This document shows, in pieces, positions 1 to 10,439 of a stretch of DNA of 64,000 nt (within the stretch, counting starts at the first letter, position 1; the number at the start of each line of letters is the position of its first letter). Made by a program: the position numbers and the translations under genes. The notes beneath the pieces were generated by a model. The model searched no databases and was not told the origin of the DNA. It saw nothing but the letters and a program-made list of their open reading frames with translations. This DNA is from Verticillium longisporum (Eukaryota > Ascomycota > Sordariomycetes > Glomerellales > Plectosphaerellaceae): positions 62,001-126,000 of the forward strand of contig JAETXT010000012.1 of assembly GCA_019188255.1 (NCBI GenBank), in the 5' to 3' direction.

Positions 1-2773
1 GTGTATTTCTTCCAACCCAGCCGCCGCCGGGTTTTTTTTTCCCGTATTGGTGCTTTCAGCAGAACGAACGCGTGGCCGCTTGACTTGGTCGTGCGGGGAA
101 GCTGCAAGCGCGTTGGTCTGACGGACGTTCATCGTACCAGTGCCGTATTCGCCCGTTGACCCAGGAGCCACGAGATCACCCGAAGACGACGGAGGGTTCC
201 GCGGTACCAAGCTTATGTATTGGAGCGGGCTTGAAATGGATCGTGGTGATCCCTCGTCGAGAATCATATGGGGATGGGTGTCGTCGAGATTGGCGGGTCG
301 GGGTCGTTTGCCCTGATGACCCATCGATGTAGGATGCCTAGTCTGTGCCTGGTATGGTGAAGGGCCTTCAGGATTGGTCGGCCTGGTTGTATTCGGCCGC
401 GGCCGCTTGTTCTTGTGGCGGTGGCGCTGTGAGGTATCTCGAATCTCTACCTCGGATGACGAAGAGCGCCTGTGCTTGGATAGCCTCCAAGCAGCAAGAT
501 CTCTTTCGTCACCTCTGAGATCGGAGTGGCGAAGCCGCTTGTCTCTGTGGCGGTGACGCTGTGAGGTATCTCGAATCTCTACCTCGGATGACGAAGAGCG
601 CCTGTGCTTGGATAGCCTCCAAGCAGCAAGATCTCTTTCGTCACCTCTGAGATCGGAGTGGCGAAGCCGCTTGTCTCTGTGGCGGTGGCGCTGTGAGGTA
701 TCTCGAATCTCTACCTCGGATGACGAAGAGCGCCTGTGCTTGGATAGCCTCCCAGCAGCAAGATCTCTTTCGTCACCTCTGAGATCGGAGTGGCGAAGCC
801 GCTTGTCTCTGTGGCGGCGGCGCTGTGAGGTATCTCGAATCTCTACCTCGGATGACGAAGCGTGTCCGTGTTGGAATAATGAGAAATCCGACATCTCCAC
901 GTCATAAGATGTGGAGGAATCGGACCTGATTAGCATTTCATTAGAATAAAGGTTAACAGTGGGAGAACGGCTCTCATTACGATACCGTGGTCCAGCACTG
1001 CGGGGGCGTACGTAACTGTCCAGGCTCACGTGCATCGGCGGCGCGCGGTCATCGACGCCCCATCGCAAGGTGCCGAAGAAAGAGGCGATCAAGTCTTGGA
1101 AGACAAAAGATGGTGCAAGACTTTTCTTTGTAGAACCTACAGGCGGGTTGGCAACCCAGAACCCGTCACGTTGTAGGGCCAACAAAGTCACGAGAGACGG
1201 CTTGCCGTATCGCCAATTCGCCGGCGTACTCATAGACCGCTGATTAACCGCCATGATGCCGCTCCACTGAGATGGTGAATTAATTCTACTTTGGTCGATT
1301 ATGCTGTGACGAAAGCCTAATATATCAGCGCGGCGGCAAAGCGCTTGCACAAAGGCATCATCGACGCGTGCCGCGATTGCGTTGCTGCCCACATTTGAAA
1401 GAGGAGCTTCGCGACTCAACCGAGGAAAGTGTCGTAGCGTGGGTAGAATCAAGCCCAGGAAGGCCGCCTCGGCGCACGGTGGACCGGTCAGGCGAGTATA
1501 AACACCTTCTTCGCATTCTGAGACCGGCGGCTGCGCATCATCCCAGAGCTCGCGAAGCGAACTGTACAGGGTCGGACGCTCAGCCCGAATCTCGCCGAAG
1601 CACCGTGGTGGATCGTATGATATACTGGTTTCAGTGCGATCAGCTAGCTCGGTGGCCTTGTCAGTCATGGACAGCGTGAAGATTGTCTTGAGGATTTTAG
1701 CGCCAATAGACAGATATTTCATGTTTCCGTCGAACAGCTCAAAGCTGCAGATGATTCCTCGGACCTTCAATATATTCCCCAGAATGACATCTCTCTCTGC
1801 CGAGTCTGTGACGTGGGGGAACAACTCGCCGTTGCTCATCTTAATCCGGATGAAATCGCGGTCGTCAGTGCTGGCGCATGGTGCTCTGCCTTGTAGCAGC
1901 CTGACAGATTGCAGGTCGAGGAGCGGTGGTAGGTGTGTCCCGCCTCTGAGAATATCTTCCCATACTTGATGCATCCGAATGAGGTACATCGCCACCATCT
2001 CGTCACAACGGGCCGCACTGATCTTCTGCCAGTTCCCTAGCTTCAGCTCTGGCCACAGACCCTCAAAAGGAACTAACTTGACCAATGCGTCGACTGTAGC
2101 ACAGTGTCCAAACAAAGCGGCCAAACATTTGCGTTTTGGCTTGGTCCGAATCTGGGCCTCCCAGGCTTTGCGGAGAAGGGGTTTCCCCAAGTGCCAATAT
2201 TTTAACACATGCCGGCAAATCTCGCCATCAGTAGGGGCGAGGCCCAGGCATGCTTGGCTTGCCAGCTTTTCGTAGTACCGTTGGAGCTGAGTAGGGTCTG
2301 TGACTGATTAGACCACGGTTCTCACTCGAGTAAGGGAGGAGCGCGATTTCTGGGGCGGGTTTCAGACCGAGATCAAAGCAGTGCAGACGAACGGGCCAGC
2401 ATTCGTTGCTAGACCAAGTGGCCGCGACGTCCAGGAGGTGACCGTTGCCGAAGCATTGTATAGAAAGATCGTCACGTAGATATAGATGCTTCCCGCTGAT
2501 AATGGTCTCCCGGAGCGCAGATTCGGACACTTGTAAAGACGCGGTGAGTTGCTTCAGGGCCTCCCTCGTGATGCGGCCCCAAACCTGGAACTCGGCGGCA
2601 CGCAACCGAACACTGTCTGCTCCGACGTCGTTGAGATAGTTGACGAGCTTTTCGACATCACGAGGGTCTTCAGTCTTCCCCCAATGATGTGGATCCCCTG
2701 GTAATGGACGTTGGACTAGCGACGGGTGCACCCAGACGACGCCAACCACGTGTCGGTCCAGAGAATCTGTCAT
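1..2773 (-). CDS. DUF3723-family fungal protein, 3'-truncated by the window edge
   Basis: The start is the ATG at 2771-2773. Exon 1 is 2368-2773. A probable 70-bp intron (2298-2367, donor GTCTGA, CTAAT branch, CACAG acceptor) leads to exon 2, which stays open from 2297 to base 1: about 900 codons with no stop in the window. The layout fits DUF3723, a fungal family of unknown function. There is an N-terminal substrate-like region, then a 'FELFDGNMKYL' block, 'LRHFPRL', the family's LGF motif in 'ADILGFRHS', and 'WRYGKPSLVTLLAL'. The C-terminal third is low complexity and contains a 44-residue tandem repeat rich in Arg, His, Asp and Ser. DUF3723 genes are frequent cargo of fungal Starship elements. 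The donor is unusual, so the exon junction could differ slightly; the reading frame itself is clear. Confidence 0.82.
429..860. repeat. 132-bp tandem repeat, about 3.3 copies, coding
   Basis: Near-identical units begin at 429, 561, 693 and 825, a constant period of 132 bp, with only a few base differences. On the minus strand the period equals 44 codons, so copy number can change without breaking the DUF3723 frame. Each unit encodes a charged segment that includes 'RHRDKRLRHSDLRGDERD'. The plus-strand ORFs here are shadows of this repeat. Confidence 0.9.
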
Positions 2774-3292
2774 GACGCCTACGATGGAACAATACCGATG
2801 AAGTGGACGAGGCAGCACGAGATGCAAACCATGTTGTGCTGCTGTACTATACTTTATCGAAGATTACATGGGTATAAATGGGCTGCGATGAACGTGTCGC
2901 CGTGGGAGAAAGACCCCAGACCAGGCGTGGACGCATGCCGCAACAGGATCGTCAATCTGAAGTTTGAAAAGTGACATTGCATTTCGCCCCACAAAAGCAA
3001 CCTGGCTGACCAAAACCCACATCACGCGACCAACTTTCAATACAGATCTTCGAGTGGCTTGTGACTATGTACGAAGCGCTGGTCCCTTGGCTGCGCCTGA
3101 TGTTGCATTAAGAAGGCTGGTGTCTGCCTCGCGACGTCGACATATAAGCGCATCCGCCATTATTCCCAAAGCACTTCATGCGCCAACACATTCGCGCCAA
3201 CAGACAAGTAGCCTACGCTTCCGCTTACGCCTACGCTTACGCTTACGCAAGAAAGGCGTGCATCACGACTAGATACGTGGACTCAACACATC
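2774..3292. other. Intergenic region with divergent promoter features
   Basis: No gene is supported here. A TATA-like ATATAAG lies at about 3140-3147, upstream of the small plus-strand gene at 3293. A short hexamer tandem (CGCTTA/CGCCTA) occupies about 3214-3249. The left side should hold the promoter of the minus-strand DUF3723 gene. Confidence 0.4.
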
Positions 3293-3546
3293 ATGGCCCT
3301 TGGAAAGATGACGGTTGCGCTCGCTGTTGCCTATGCAATGGCAAAGTTGTGAGTACATTGACAAGCTGGTTACAACAGCGGCTGATGCACGCTAGTCTGG
3401 ACAAAGACAAGAGTATGCTGCTGGACCACAACAGACCATATGAAGAACCGCGGTCACGTCGGTCCAGCCGACGCGATAGCTATACTTCCTCGTCGCGGTA
3501 CTCTGCCCATGCGCCTGCGTCGCGACGACGGGGCCGTTATGACTGA
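3293..3546 (+). CDS. Small two-exon protein, 68 aa, unknown
   Basis: The ATG at 3293 opens a short hydrophobic stretch ('MTVALAVAYAMAK'). A textbook 47-bp intron follows at 3349-3395, with donor GTGAGT, CTGATG branch and CTAG acceptor. Exon 2 ends at TGA 3544-3546. The mature part is rich in Arg, Ser and Tyr ('RSRRSSRRDSYTSSSRY'). The N-terminus could be a signal peptide or a single membrane helix. An upstream TATA-like box supports the strand. I recognise no family. Its last ten bases overlap the proposed end of the opposite-strand gene at 3537-3985. Confidence 0.5.
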
Positions 3547-3985
3547 ATGAATATCGTGATCCGAAAGGCTGGTGTGGCGACGAATCGGCCGGTCCGTTTG
3601 GACGCTTGATGTACGGATGAAGTAGTGAAGTGTAGAGTGACATGCGGGTAGATTGATCGCTGCGTCGCAGCATGGCACCCCAGGAGGAATGCAATACCTA
3701 CACAGCGCATTGAAGTTGTCCTTTGATCGTGTGTATTCATCGCGTGAAGTAAAGATCGCGTCCGGCTGGCAGTACGGTGCTTGCTGACAAGACGTTAGTG
3801 AAATATCGTACGGCAAAGATGACGTACGGACATCGGTAGCAGTGGATAGCGATGATGGCGACGGGTGTGAGAGTCATGAATGCAAGAAGCACGATAGCAA
3901 TCCACTCCGGCCTGCTCTTCTGGATGACGCGAACTAAGCATGAGAGGACCAAAGTCAAGACAAACAACAGCGTTTTCGCGAGCAT
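3537..3985 (-). CDS. Putative small membrane protein with two N-terminal helices
   Basis: From ATG 3985 the protein opens with a strongly hydrophobic helix ('TLLFVLTLVLSCLV'), a short basic loop, then a second helix ('IAIVLLAFMTLTPVAIIAI'). Unspliced, it ends at 3737 (82 aa). A possible 44-bp intron (donor GTACGT, branch CACTAAC, acceptor TCAG) would extend it in frame to 3537. Function is unknown. The hydrophobic start is convincing; the downstream exon is tentative. Confidence 0.4.
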
Positions 3986-4395
3986 CGCGTGAGTGCGCCG
4001 AAAGGACAGACATTGAAGTGGGAGGACAGTTGACCCTGACGTCGTGTGTCAAAGGCTCGGGGAGCTCAAGCGTCCAACAGCCGGCAAGGACTACGAGGAC
4101 GTCGTCCGCCGTTGTGCCCACCCTGTCCGTGTTCGCACCAACGAGTGCGTTGGGGGCCACAGGGTGACACAATGGCAGATCGCTGGCCATTGGCTCATCA
4201 CAAGTTCATCACCGTTCGAATCAGAGACCAATCATGGAGCGCCCATCACGATTGTGGGGGTTCAATGCGAGAAGCTCAATATCAACTTAGGTGGCCTACC
4301 CAGCCTGGCTAGCAACGCCTCAACCCACCCGTTGGTCTATCCGCAGCCCCTCCCTCAGACGGCCTCCCGTGTCCTGGCCGTCCTGGCTGCAAGGG
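3986..4395. other. Gap without a supported gene
   Basis: Short plus-strand ORFs occur but lack plausible promoters or splice structure and read as antisense or noise. I see nothing firm here. Confidence 0.3.
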
Positions 4396-5190
4396 CTAGG
4401 GATCACATGAAGCGAACGTCTCCGCGTCAGTCAAGGTCGCGTCCCCAAAGAAATGCTCGACAATGCCTCGCGTGAACAAGCCCAAGGACTGCTTCAGCTT
4501 CTCCATGTTCTCGTCAAACAAAATGGTAATGTCGATCAGGTTCTGCATTGCGCCGTAGGCACGAGGCAACAGGCTCTGGAAAGTCGAGGCCGTCTCATTC
4601 ATGGTGGCCTCCATGCGGGCCACAGCCGACGCCGTCTCGATCATGGTAGCCTCCATGCGGGCCAGCCGCGTGTCGAAGTCCACCCATGCTTTGCCATCTG
4701 CCCATGCTTGACTAGAGTTAAATCAGGTTAGCTGGGCGAGCAGGGGACGAAGGCAGGGATGACTGTCAGTCGCAGTCGCAACACACCTTCGGTGGGCCCC
4801 ACACCGGGGGCATGCGCCACCGCTGGTCCCCATGGCAGCCGGCACGGAGGGCGGTGGAGGAGGAACGACGTTGACCGGGGTGGACGGACATGTTGGCAGG
4901 CTGAAGTCCAGGTCGGGCAGGTCGACAGGAGCGGACTGGAACAGGGCGGCTGTGTCTGGGTCCATATCGAGGAGCACATCGTCCTGATCATGCGAGTAGG
5001 TAGACGGGACAGAGCACAGATTGATGGATTCAGTGAGGAGTGGCCGAAAAAGATCGTCTTCGCGATGGACGGCCTCTTCGAGATGCATGTACTCCGGCCA
5101 GTGGTTCGTCTGGGACATGATGCGAATGTCAAGCGGGGGTGTCTCTGGCATTTGACGGTGATCTAGCAACGTAGTTTGGTGGAGAGACAT
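4396..5190 (-). CDS. Two-exon protein with proline-rich region and CxxC motif
   Basis: ATG 5190 starts an acidic N-terminal part, followed by a proline run ('VVPPPPPSVP') and a single 'CPRCGAHR'. A clean 75-bp intron at 4712-4786 (donor AAG|GTGTGT, GCTAAC element, CTCTAG acceptor) joins in phase 2 to an exon ending at 4396. The C-terminal exon is helical and holds a 14-residue internal duplication ('ARMEATMIETASAV' / 'ARMEATMNETASTF'), likely a short coiled coil. About 240 aa. Regulatory or scaffold roles are possible, but I recognise no family. It is divergent from the secreted-protein gene at 5714 and shares a 520-bp promoter region with it. Confidence 0.6.
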
Positions 5191-5713
5191 ACGGCGTAAC
5201 GTCTGGCCACCATGGATGTCTTCGTCTTATACGACCTGCTGGGGTCATAGAACGCAGGCCTTGGAGAGGCGTCGTCTTGTGGTGTTTGGTGGGGTTGGTG
5301 TGTGTCTGGCGGGAATGGCGTGTAGTGGGAATGCATGTCCGACCCAACTGGCGCTTATCGGGTGCAGAGGACCCCGTACCTGGCGCATCCGCTGAGGTGC
5401 GCGATTTCACCTTTGACGTCTGACAATTGCCATCTGACAACCGACGTCCAGCAATTGACGTCCGGCTATTGGCAGCCTGCGTCCCGGATCCATGGTGGGA
5501 CATGCCTCGCCCATGATCAACTCTGGCTTATGACCGACAACGAACATGCAACATGGGACGGCCGCCTGTTGCCCTCGCTATTTAGCTCGCAGGGCGACCG
5601 TCGCCTGTCGTGGCGGCGCACGACATGCTCCCACTTCTCATAACCGGTCATAACGCGCAAGGCAGCGTGATAACCCAGTGTCCAAGACCGACGCCCCCAC
5701 AGCCACCAAGACG
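5191..5713. promoter_or_regulatory. Divergent promoter region with three GACGTC cores
   Basis: This spacer separates the ATGs of the minus-strand gene (5190) and the plus-strand gene (5714). Within about 5414-5465 three GACGTC cores occur, two of them as TGACGTC, interleaved with CAATTG/ACAATTG motifs, and an ATTGG (inverted CCAAT) follows. TGACGTC is the core bound by CRE/ATF-type bZIP factors, so shared bZIP control is plausible but untested. Confidence 0.3.
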
Positions 5714-7069
5714 ATGAAGTTCCTCCTCCTTTTCCCTCTCGTGCACGCCGGCGTGCTGGCCCTGCACGACGGCCCCTGCATCTGCATGTCAAGTCCTGTC
5801 GTCGCCCTCGAGGCCGGTCGGTCGGTGGTGTCTGCCGAGTACGTTGGTCCGTTCGCGTGGAGCGTTGCCGGGTGTGATGCGGCTCGCAGCGAGTGATGCT
5901 GTTGGTGTGGCCGTTGGCGCAATGCTGCTCGCTCGTAGGGCGTGGTCGTGGTGTGGGTGGCATGGTCTGTTGCTGTTGCTAACCGCAGCTTCTAGTGTGG
6001 AGGACGCGCTGGATCGACGGTGCGGGGCCACCCTCCAGTTCGACAATCCGGACTTCCTCCCCGTCAGCTATGCCTTCGAGGCCATTCCCTGCTCAGGTCG
6101 CAGGGTCGCCAGCTTTGTGGTGCCGACAGGGGCGCCCAGCGGCGATGCACACATTACATGGTAGGATGGCGCACCTGCATGCCCAACTGGTCACGCCTGA
6201 GCGATCGCGCCCGACGGACGAGACGGGCGACGAGACGGGCGCCCAGGACAGGCGACCAGGACAGGCGACCAGGACAGGCGACGCGACAGACATCCGCGCT
6301 AACAGGTTTCTAGGCAATGCGCGGGATTACCGCCAACGTGCTCTCACGCCACGATCGCCGGAGGCCGCGGCGACCCCACCTGCCACTGGTGAATGTCGGC
6401 CGGATTGGGTGCGTGTCGGAGTCGGTGGTGACACGGAGTACGCTGGCGACAATCGTGCGGTCGTCGACGACGTTTGTCTCGACGGTGCCGACGCTGGTGA
6501 CGCAGACGACGACCGACTTTCGCGTCGCGTTGAGCAGCGCACCTGGCTCGAGCAGCGTGCCAGGCTCAGGCAGCACACCTGGCTCAAGCAGCGCGCCAGG
6601 CTCAGGCAGCACACCCGGCTCAAGCAGCGCGCCAGGCTCAGGCAGCACACCCGGCTCAAGCAGCGCAATGACCAGGATGAGCACGGAAGGATCGGCGCCC
6701 GAGTCAGACGGCGCGCCACCAACGGGGGCGATGTTGTCGGGGTCGGGATCGCTGGCGTCGGCGACATCCTCCACAGGGTTGCAGGCATCACCAACAGCGA
6801 GCCACACGTCGACCAGAACCGGGCAAGCTCCGGCGGGCGCATCGACGCCATCGGCTGGCGCGCCCCTAGACGGACAGACCACACCCGGCGCGCAAGCGAG
6901 CGTGCCCCCGGCGGCGTCGTCGTCGTCGTCGTCGCTCTTCCAGGTCAGCATGGCGTCCAAGGTCGTGCCATCTACGGGTCTGACTGTGGTCGCCACGGTT
7001 GTGTCGACGCTGGTGTCGACCATGACCGTCGTCCAGACCGTGACGGCCAGCTGCTCCGCGAGGACGTGA
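5714..7069 (+). CDS. Secreted Ser/Thr-rich protein, multi-exon, possible frameshift
   Basis: ATG 5714 starts a signal peptide ('MKFLLLFPLVHAGVLA') followed by a Cys-containing segment. Intron 1 (5839-5997, donor GTACGT) and intron 2 (6161-6313, donor GTAGGA) both end with GCTAAC followed about ten bases on by TTCTAG. Exons 2 and 3 give an ordered domain ('GATLQFDNPDFLPVSYAF', then 'ITWQCAGLPPTCSHA'). The rest is a long mucin-like Ser/Thr/Pro/Gly tail read in another frame, with an SAPGSGSTPGSS-type repeat at about 6535-6660, ending at TGA 7069. Joining the domain to the tail needs a one-base change in the CCCC run near 6374 or a weak 50-bp intron (6389-6438). It is likely extracellular or cell-wall associated. 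Confidence 0.55.
6535..6665 (+). repeat. Coding tandem repeat of about 36 bp (Ser/Gly/Pro)
   Basis: CAGGCTCAGGCAGCACACC-type units alternate with CTCAAGCAGCGCGC-type units. They encode the repeated SAPGSGSTPGSS of the secreted protein's stalk. The period is a multiple of three, so length can vary without frame loss. Confidence 0.6.
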
Positions 7070-7140
7070 GTGCGACGCTATACCCGGTGTCTGTGACGGC
7101 AGGCCACTGTCATCGAACTGCCATTGCACCGTTGTCAAAC

Positions 7141-7509
7141 TATATAAGATGTCGACCCAGCGTGGCCAGCTTTCTATCCTAGCGACTGTAGCGTTGTGAC
7201 TGTATCTAGCGTTCTACGCAGCTATCTCCCGCCTGATTGTATCACTGTCTTTGGCTTCCTCGTCCTCTCCTGCCCATCTTCCGCCCTCCTGCCCACCTTT
7301 CGCCCTCCTGCCCACCTTTCGCCCTCCTGCCCACCTTTCGCCCTCTCCTGCCCATTTTCTCGCACTGCTCGCCCTCCTCCTCTTCCCCCTCCTCGCCTTC
7401 CCTTCCACATGGCTCATCTGCCGTCGCTCCGGCCGTCCAACGGCACGCGAGACCCTCGCTGTATCTGTCCGTCTGGCTTCCAACTTCTTCGTCTTGAGAG
7501 ACTTGAGGG
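7141..7509 (+). promoter_or_regulatory. TATA box and pyrimidine-rich leader with 19-bp repeats
   Basis: CTATATAAG lies at 7140-7148, a good TATA box. Downstream is a strongly CT-rich leader with a 19-bp tandem (CGCCCTCCTGCCCACCTTT) starting at 7282, 7301, 7320 and 7339. The gene at 7510 follows. CT-rich leaders are typical of well-expressed fungal genes. Minus-strand ORFs across the leader are artefacts of its composition. Confidence 0.5.
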
Positions 7510-7814
7510 ATGCGGAGACAATACTCCGGGGGCGGAACCTCGCAGTTCTTCCCACCCGGGCCACATGCCCATCGTGACCCGTTGATGGCCATCCTGCAGA
7601 CGCTGCATCGGCTGGACACACTGGTGAAGAGACTGGCCGACGCAAACGTCGATCGTCGAGTACGTGTTGTGGCACAATGGCGCAGGTCAGGCGAGCGAAG
7701 CTTATGCGGCAATAGGACATTCCATCGACGGAGGAGCCGATGGTGGCACCGTCCACGCTGGAGGCACTGGACAGTGGCATGCTGACGCCTCTATCCATGA
7801 CCTCGCAGGAGTGA
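7510..7814 (+). CDS. Small two-exon protein, 82 aa, unknown
   Basis: ATG 7510 begins a Gly-rich start, then a leucine-rich amphipathic helix ('LMAILQTLHRLDTLVKRLA'). A 56-bp intron (7660-7715, donor GTACGT, acceptor AATAG) joins in phase 0 to an acidic, Ser/Pro/Met-containing tail ending at TGA 7812-7814. The TATA box at 7141 and the CT-rich leader support transcription on this strand. No family is recognised; the helix could mediate dimerisation. Confidence 0.5.
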
Positions 7815-7964
7815 TTGGCTGTTGGCGTTGCGCGAGGGTGGGTGTGATGCGCTGTGCGTTAGTGTCAGATAGTTTCAATACTTCTCCGGACCTGTTTTCC
7901 ATGTCATGACGTTGCCGTGTATTATCGTCAGCTGAAGGATGGCTCAGCAAGCTCGTGCCTGGTA

Positions 7965-8070
7965 GTTCCTGGCTTTGCCTGTGTGCCTGCTTTGCCTGTG
8001 TGCCTGGCTTTGCCTGTGCGCCTGGCTTTGCCTGTGCCTGGCTTTGCCCGGTTGTGCCTGACTTTCATGC
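7965..8070. repeat. Degenerate tandem repeat of about 20 bp
   Basis: Units of the form GTGCCTGGCTTTGCCT recur about five to six times with variable spacing. The ORF on the opposite strand (7944-8237) reads through it and is probably not a gene. Confidence 0.6.
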
Positions 8071-8856
8071 CTGTTCGTGCCTAGCCCGTCCGATTCCCGA
8101 GGACATGGCACGCTAAGTGACGCCAGGACAATAGACTGTCTTGGCTGCAGAGGAGGTGGAGGCCAGGTGGAGTCAGGCTCGACCTGGGATTGGCGCGTTG
8201 GTCGTCGGTCGGTCGGTCCTCGACTGCAGCGTTTCACCGTCGCTTACCAACGTGCCCAGCACATAATCGCCGATGACCCGGAGGAGCGATAGTCGTGCGG
8301 TCAGCATCAATTTGAGACGGCAAGCTCGGCGTTGGCGTTGTGCCTACGGAGACGCTGCCGCCAGTGCCAGTGGCGGCACGTCCAGACGTTTGATCGTAGA
8401 AACACATGTTCGCCACAAATAGCAAGCGAAAGGACTGGAGCTGGGAGGACCTATGTTCGCCTCTCAGGAGCGCCAGCTTGGCGTACATTTCTGTGGCAAG
8501 CAAGCGGGCTAGGTCGGTGCAGGCGCCGCGTTGTCAGGAGCCTGAGGACGGCGCTTGCCTGCTGGTAGCCCCGGCCGAACAGTGCCGGGGCTTCTGGTAG
8601 GTGGGCGCGTGTCTAGATTTGCGCCAACGTCTGCCGGCTAGTGATAGGCCATTTTGCTGGTAGCCAACGGCGAGCCAGAGATCCCGCTCGACTGATGCCT
8701 AAGCTACCAGCAATGGTTGCAGCAACTAGAGCGGGGGCGTAATTCAATACTAGCCGTGACACAGGAGTGGGCAGTCTATTTGCAATGATAGATCCATTAG
8801 CAATCTACCAATCCAGGCACAACCCTCATGTCTCACATGGAAAACACACATTGCCT
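8071..8856. other. Gap with only weak ORFs
   Basis: Overlapping ORFs on both strands at 8234-8600 cannot be told apart, and neither has clear splice or promoter support. I call no gene. Confidence 0.3.
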
Positions 8857-9066
8857 TCAGTGACGTAGGCGCTGCTGGTTCATGCGCCCGCCTGCTTCAG
8901 TCAGCATGAGGTGACGCGAAACGACGAAGAGGCGGATCTCCTCCTGGAGGCCGTCGATGTACGCTGTGGACGCCGAGCACAAGTCTTCGTGTTCTTGCTG
9001 CCAGTACGTGATGACGCCGCGCAGGTTTTCGAACCGCCTGCTTGATGCCGCCTTCTTTATAGCCAT
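8857..9066 (-). CDS. Small hypothetical protein, 69 aa
   Basis: From ATG 9066 the frame gives a compact, probably all-helical protein with a basic start ('MAIKKAASSRRFENLRGV') and an acidic middle ('YWQQEHEDL'), ending at TGA 8857. Composition is protein-like and free of repeats, unlike the flanking low-complexity ORFs. It may be the last exon of a longer gene. No family recognised. Confidence 0.4.
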   Translation of the reverse strand: MAIKKAASSRRFENLRGVITYWQQEHEDLCSASTAYIDGLQEEIRLFVVSRHLMLTEAGGRMNQQRLRH

Positions 9067-9440
9067 GGCCAACCCGCCGCGGCCCCCGCATATCGCACGC
9101 CGCACGTCGCACGCCGTTCGCTGGCCTGCACACCCCGCTCCGGCGATAGACCGTCATCGTCCAGGCCCGCGCGACTACGAGATCGACTCATCAGGCATGC
9201 TGGGCCTACTGCAGTGGCGTCCCTGTATGCGTGCGTGGCTGACCAGTTTCACCACGCGCTGTGTCTAGTATGCTACGTCTACGCGTGACTTGTAGCGCGT
9301 TTCATCCGGTGTTCTCATAGTTGATTTTTAAATTCTAGCAATGAACATCTCTCAATTCAGGTTGTCAAGAATCAACAACAATCAGTGTGGAGACTGTCAG
9401 TTTTGATGTTAGGATTTGACTTTTCGTCTCAAACGACGCA

Positions 9441-9448
9441 CACGATAT
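9441..9448 (+). promoter_or_regulatory. TATA box
   Basis: ATATATAAG lies about 55 bp upstream of the ATG at 9503, in an AT-richer stretch that begins near 9270. Confidence 0.5.
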
Positions 9449-9502
9449 ATAAGAACCCTACAATGTTCAGATGCATTTATATTTGGCTCGACAGTTTTCA
9501 CG

Positions 9503-10350
9503 ATGGCCGATGAAGGCTTGTATGCCACTTGGAATGATCTCATGAGCCTTGATCCCCCATCACCAGAGAATCATAACGAATATTTCCGTCACCACGATGA
9601 AGGAGTGCAATCACTACCCCCATATATCAAAACCGCATATGTTGAAAGTTTGACCTGGCCTGATTACAGAAATGTTCTCAAAACTGAAGGGCGTAGCACG
9701 TTCAACTCATGGATGTTGCTGATCCAAGCTTGTCCATCAGCAGAACATGCTATTCATAGCAATCGCTCCATCGAAACTGCTTTCAAGGAAGTGGACCAAG
9801 TTATCACCAACAGTCCAGACACAAGTTTGCTACAAAGATGCGCCTACATTCATCTGGCTCAGTTAATGTCTCATGTTACAAAAGTAATGAGAGTGAGGCG
9901 TCAAACTGGAACACTTCAAGGCAGAACTGGTAGAGGAGACGCCAGCAATGCGCTTGACACCTACATGCAGGCCCAGCCTTTGTCAGAACACTCAGTAACC
10001 TTAAGGACACTACTAAGGAGGCGAATCCGCATTGGAAGAAGATACTCAGCCATTACGAAGGCATCGCTGCTACTAGTTCTGATGTTCGGAGCCAAGGTAG
10101 ATTCTCTAATGCAGGTAACTTGCGCTCAAAGTCCTTCTTGTACTGATAAATTCCCAGAAAAGATTTTTCTGTAACACAGAGAGCTTTGTCAGCGATTGCC
10201 GAGACAGCCTTGATGTCTTTGCCTGTCGATTTGGTCGAGGCTTCCATTGACATGAACAAGGTGCACACTAAAAGCATAGAAGGAAGGCTCGATCCTAGTG
10301 ATTTGGAGGCTCGCGCCCACGAATTTGAAAATCGCTGCCTAATGACATAA
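9503..10350 (+). pseudogene. Hypothetical gene in several frames, probably decayed
   Basis: ATG 9503 opens a good frame ('MADEGLYATWNDLMSLDPP') up to about 9890. Protein-like sequence then continues in a second frame ('HFKAELVEETPAMRL', about 9910-9970), a third ('LSNLKDTTKEANPHWKK', about 9985-10110) and finally an exon after a likely intron at about 10111-10153 (GTAACT, TACTGATA, CCCAG), ending at TAA 10348-10350 ('SAIAETALMSLPVDLVEA'). The splice signals do not reconcile the frames, so two or three single-base indels or very short introns are needed. Function unknown. Confidence 0.45.
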
Positions 10351-10439
10351 CTAATAATGATTGAGATAGGTCTGAGTGTGCGAGGGAAGTGAGAAGCCAA
10401 TGTCAAGACATGGTCTTGCACTGTGACGGGTGACGGGCT

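Noticed and set aside
429..860. Regularly spaced repeats considered as a CRISPR array
   Set aside because: Units are directly adjacent without unique spacers, are coding, and the genome is eukaryotic.
5995..7182. 395-codon plus-strand ORF, the longest in that area
   Set aside because: It reads the secreted-protein stalk in the wrong frame, giving an Arg-rich low-complexity product with no start context; the Ser/Thr-rich frame and the signal-peptide exon fit better.
7214..7798. 194-codon minus-strand ORF across the CT-rich leader
   Set aside because: It depends on the 19-bp repeat composition and lies antisense to a better-supported TATA box, leader and two-exon gene on the plus strand.
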